Source of the DNA: Methanothrix sp.
Lineage (GTDB): Archaea; Halobacteriota; Methanosarcinia; Methanotrichales; Methanotrichaceae
Direction of reading: 5' to 3'
Assembly (NCBI GenBank): GCA_011391755.1
Contig: JAABPZ010000091.1
Coordinates: forward strand, 1 to 6,160
Length of the DNA stretch: 6,160 bases
The first letter of the stretch is position 1. Every line of letters begins with the position of its first letter. The translations under genes and the position numbers were made by a program. Under the pieces are notes generated by a model. The model saw nothing but the letters and a program-made list of their open reading frames with translations, had not been told where the DNA came from and did no database searches. This document shows, piece by piece, positions 5,706-6,160 of the stretch.

Positions 5706-6091
5706 GCTGCTATGAGTTGCTTTAGCCTCTGGATGCTCTCCATAGCCTGGGCAGACTCGTGCAGCTTCTCATCCTCGAAATGCTTTATGATCGCATCAAT
5801 GCCCGCTTTTAACGAGTAGACCTTCATTGGTCTGCCTTTGCCTTCGCGCTTGATTTCTTTCTCTTCTATCCAGCTGTTTTCACGCAGGGTACGCATGGCA
5901 ATGCTCACTTCCGGTTGGCGCAGGTCGGAGCCCATCTCTATTTCGCGAGATGAAGCTTCATCCACATTAGCCAGAAAGGTTATGAGCGTTGCAACGTTGC
6001 GCGGAACGCTCAGGGATCGAAGCGTTTCGACAAATTCCATGTCCTTGTCATCCAGGATCTTTACAGTGGACTCTTTCATAATCGGCACCAT
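5702..6091 (-). CDS. Winged-helix transcriptional regulator (ArsR/TrmB-like, methanogen type)
   Basis: This 129-residue protein is a single winged helix-turn-helix domain with a helical tail. Helices VPRNVATLITFLANV (29-43) and SREIEMGSDL are followed by the recognition helix RQPEVSIAMRTLRENSWI and the charged wing KREGKGRPMKVYSL. The C-terminal third, IIKHFEDEKLHESAQAMESI and beyond, is probably a dimerising coiled coil. I recall close relatives in Methanosarcinales, annotated only as predicted regulators; the target is unknown. There is no ligand domain and no cysteine metal site. ATG 6091 fits a nearly leaderless mRNA from the TATA box at 6119-6126; ATG 6079 (MKESTVKIL) has GGTG 6 bases upstream and is a real alternative. 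It converges on feoA, and its TAG stop lies in the right arm of the inverted repeat. Control of feoA is only a guess. Confidence 0.8.
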   Translation of the reverse strand: MVPIMKESTVKILDDKDMEFVETLRSLSVPRNVATLITFLANVDEASSREIEMGSDLRQPEVSIAMRTLRENSWIEEKEIKREGKGRPMKVYSLKAGIDAIIKHFEDEKLHESAQAMESIQRLKQLIAA

Positions 6092-6118
6092 ATTTTTCTT
6101 GTCACAAATACGTAATGA

Positions 6119-6126
6119 TATAAATA
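6119..6126 (-). promoter_or_regulatory. TATA box for the winged-helix regulator
   Basis: Read on the minus strand this is ATTTATAT, a near-consensus archaeal TATA box. It is centred about 31 bases before ATG 6091, so transcription would begin within a few bases of that codon, suggesting a leaderless message. Confidence 0.5.
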
Positions 6127-6160
6127 ATTTGTTTTGAAAGGGAATGTCTTTAATTTTACT

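Noticed and set aside
5838..6137. Plus-strand open frame over the regulator
   Set aside because: Ser/Arg-rich shadow of the winged-helix gene.
1..6160. tRNA, rRNA or CRISPR array
   Set aside because: No cloverleaf, conserved rRNA stretch or regularly spaced direct repeat was seen on either strand by eye.

Overview
The window looks like a piece of a methanogenic archaeal chromosome, most likely from the Methanothrix (Methanosaeta)/Methanosarcinales group. The left-edge gene encodes the N-terminus of heterodisulfide reductase subunit A, an enzyme of methanogenesis. Gene starts are preceded by archaeal TATA-type boxes rather than bacterial -35/-10 pairs. The HisF, GDH and winged-helix proteins read like methanogen versions, and base composition is moderate, with AT-rich intergenic stretches. 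The genus is an inference from memory of protein families; no search was run.

Layout. (1) 1-277, minus: 5' part of hdrA, with a perfect 17-bp palindrome in its promoter. (2) 587-1438, plus: a small three-helix membrane protein followed by a TIR-domain protein with a C-terminal zinc-ribbon-like cysteine set. (3) 1431-2069, plus: a collapsed remnant of a type I restriction-modification operon. It holds a winged-helix tail, the HsdR nuclease N-terminus and a YgjP-like metallopeptidase tail, stitched together by deletions. (4) 2225-3472, minus: an intact glutamate dehydrogenase. (5) 3482-3856: a divergent regulatory region with several TATA-like boxes, a short Shine-Dalgarno-led mini-ORF and two palindromes. 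(6) 3857-5268, plus: hisH-hisF, overlapping by 7 nt. (7) 5348-5620, plus: a stand-alone FeoA-domain protein. (8) 5702-6091, minus: a winged-helix regulator convergent with feoA. A 108-bp inverted-repeat element spans the convergent junction and contains both stop codons.

How the genes work together. HisH and HisF form imidazole glycerol phosphate synthase: HisH releases ammonia from glutamine and HisF uses it to close the imidazole ring. GDH, divergently placed, links ammonia, 2-oxoglutarate and glutamate, so the centre of the window is nitrogen and amino-acid metabolism. The left part (TIR protein, membrane protein, restriction remnant) looks like an eroding accessory or defence region inserted between hdrA and gdhA. 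The FeoA protein and the regulator have no visible functional partner here.

The most interesting items are the MITE-like element whose ends supply stop codons to two convergent genes, the TIR/zinc-ribbon protein paired with a small membrane protein next to a dead restriction operon, and two perfect 16-17 bp palindromes in the hdrA and hisH upstream regions. I do not see a clearly new, complete multi-gene system; the TIR/membrane-protein pair is the best candidate for one.
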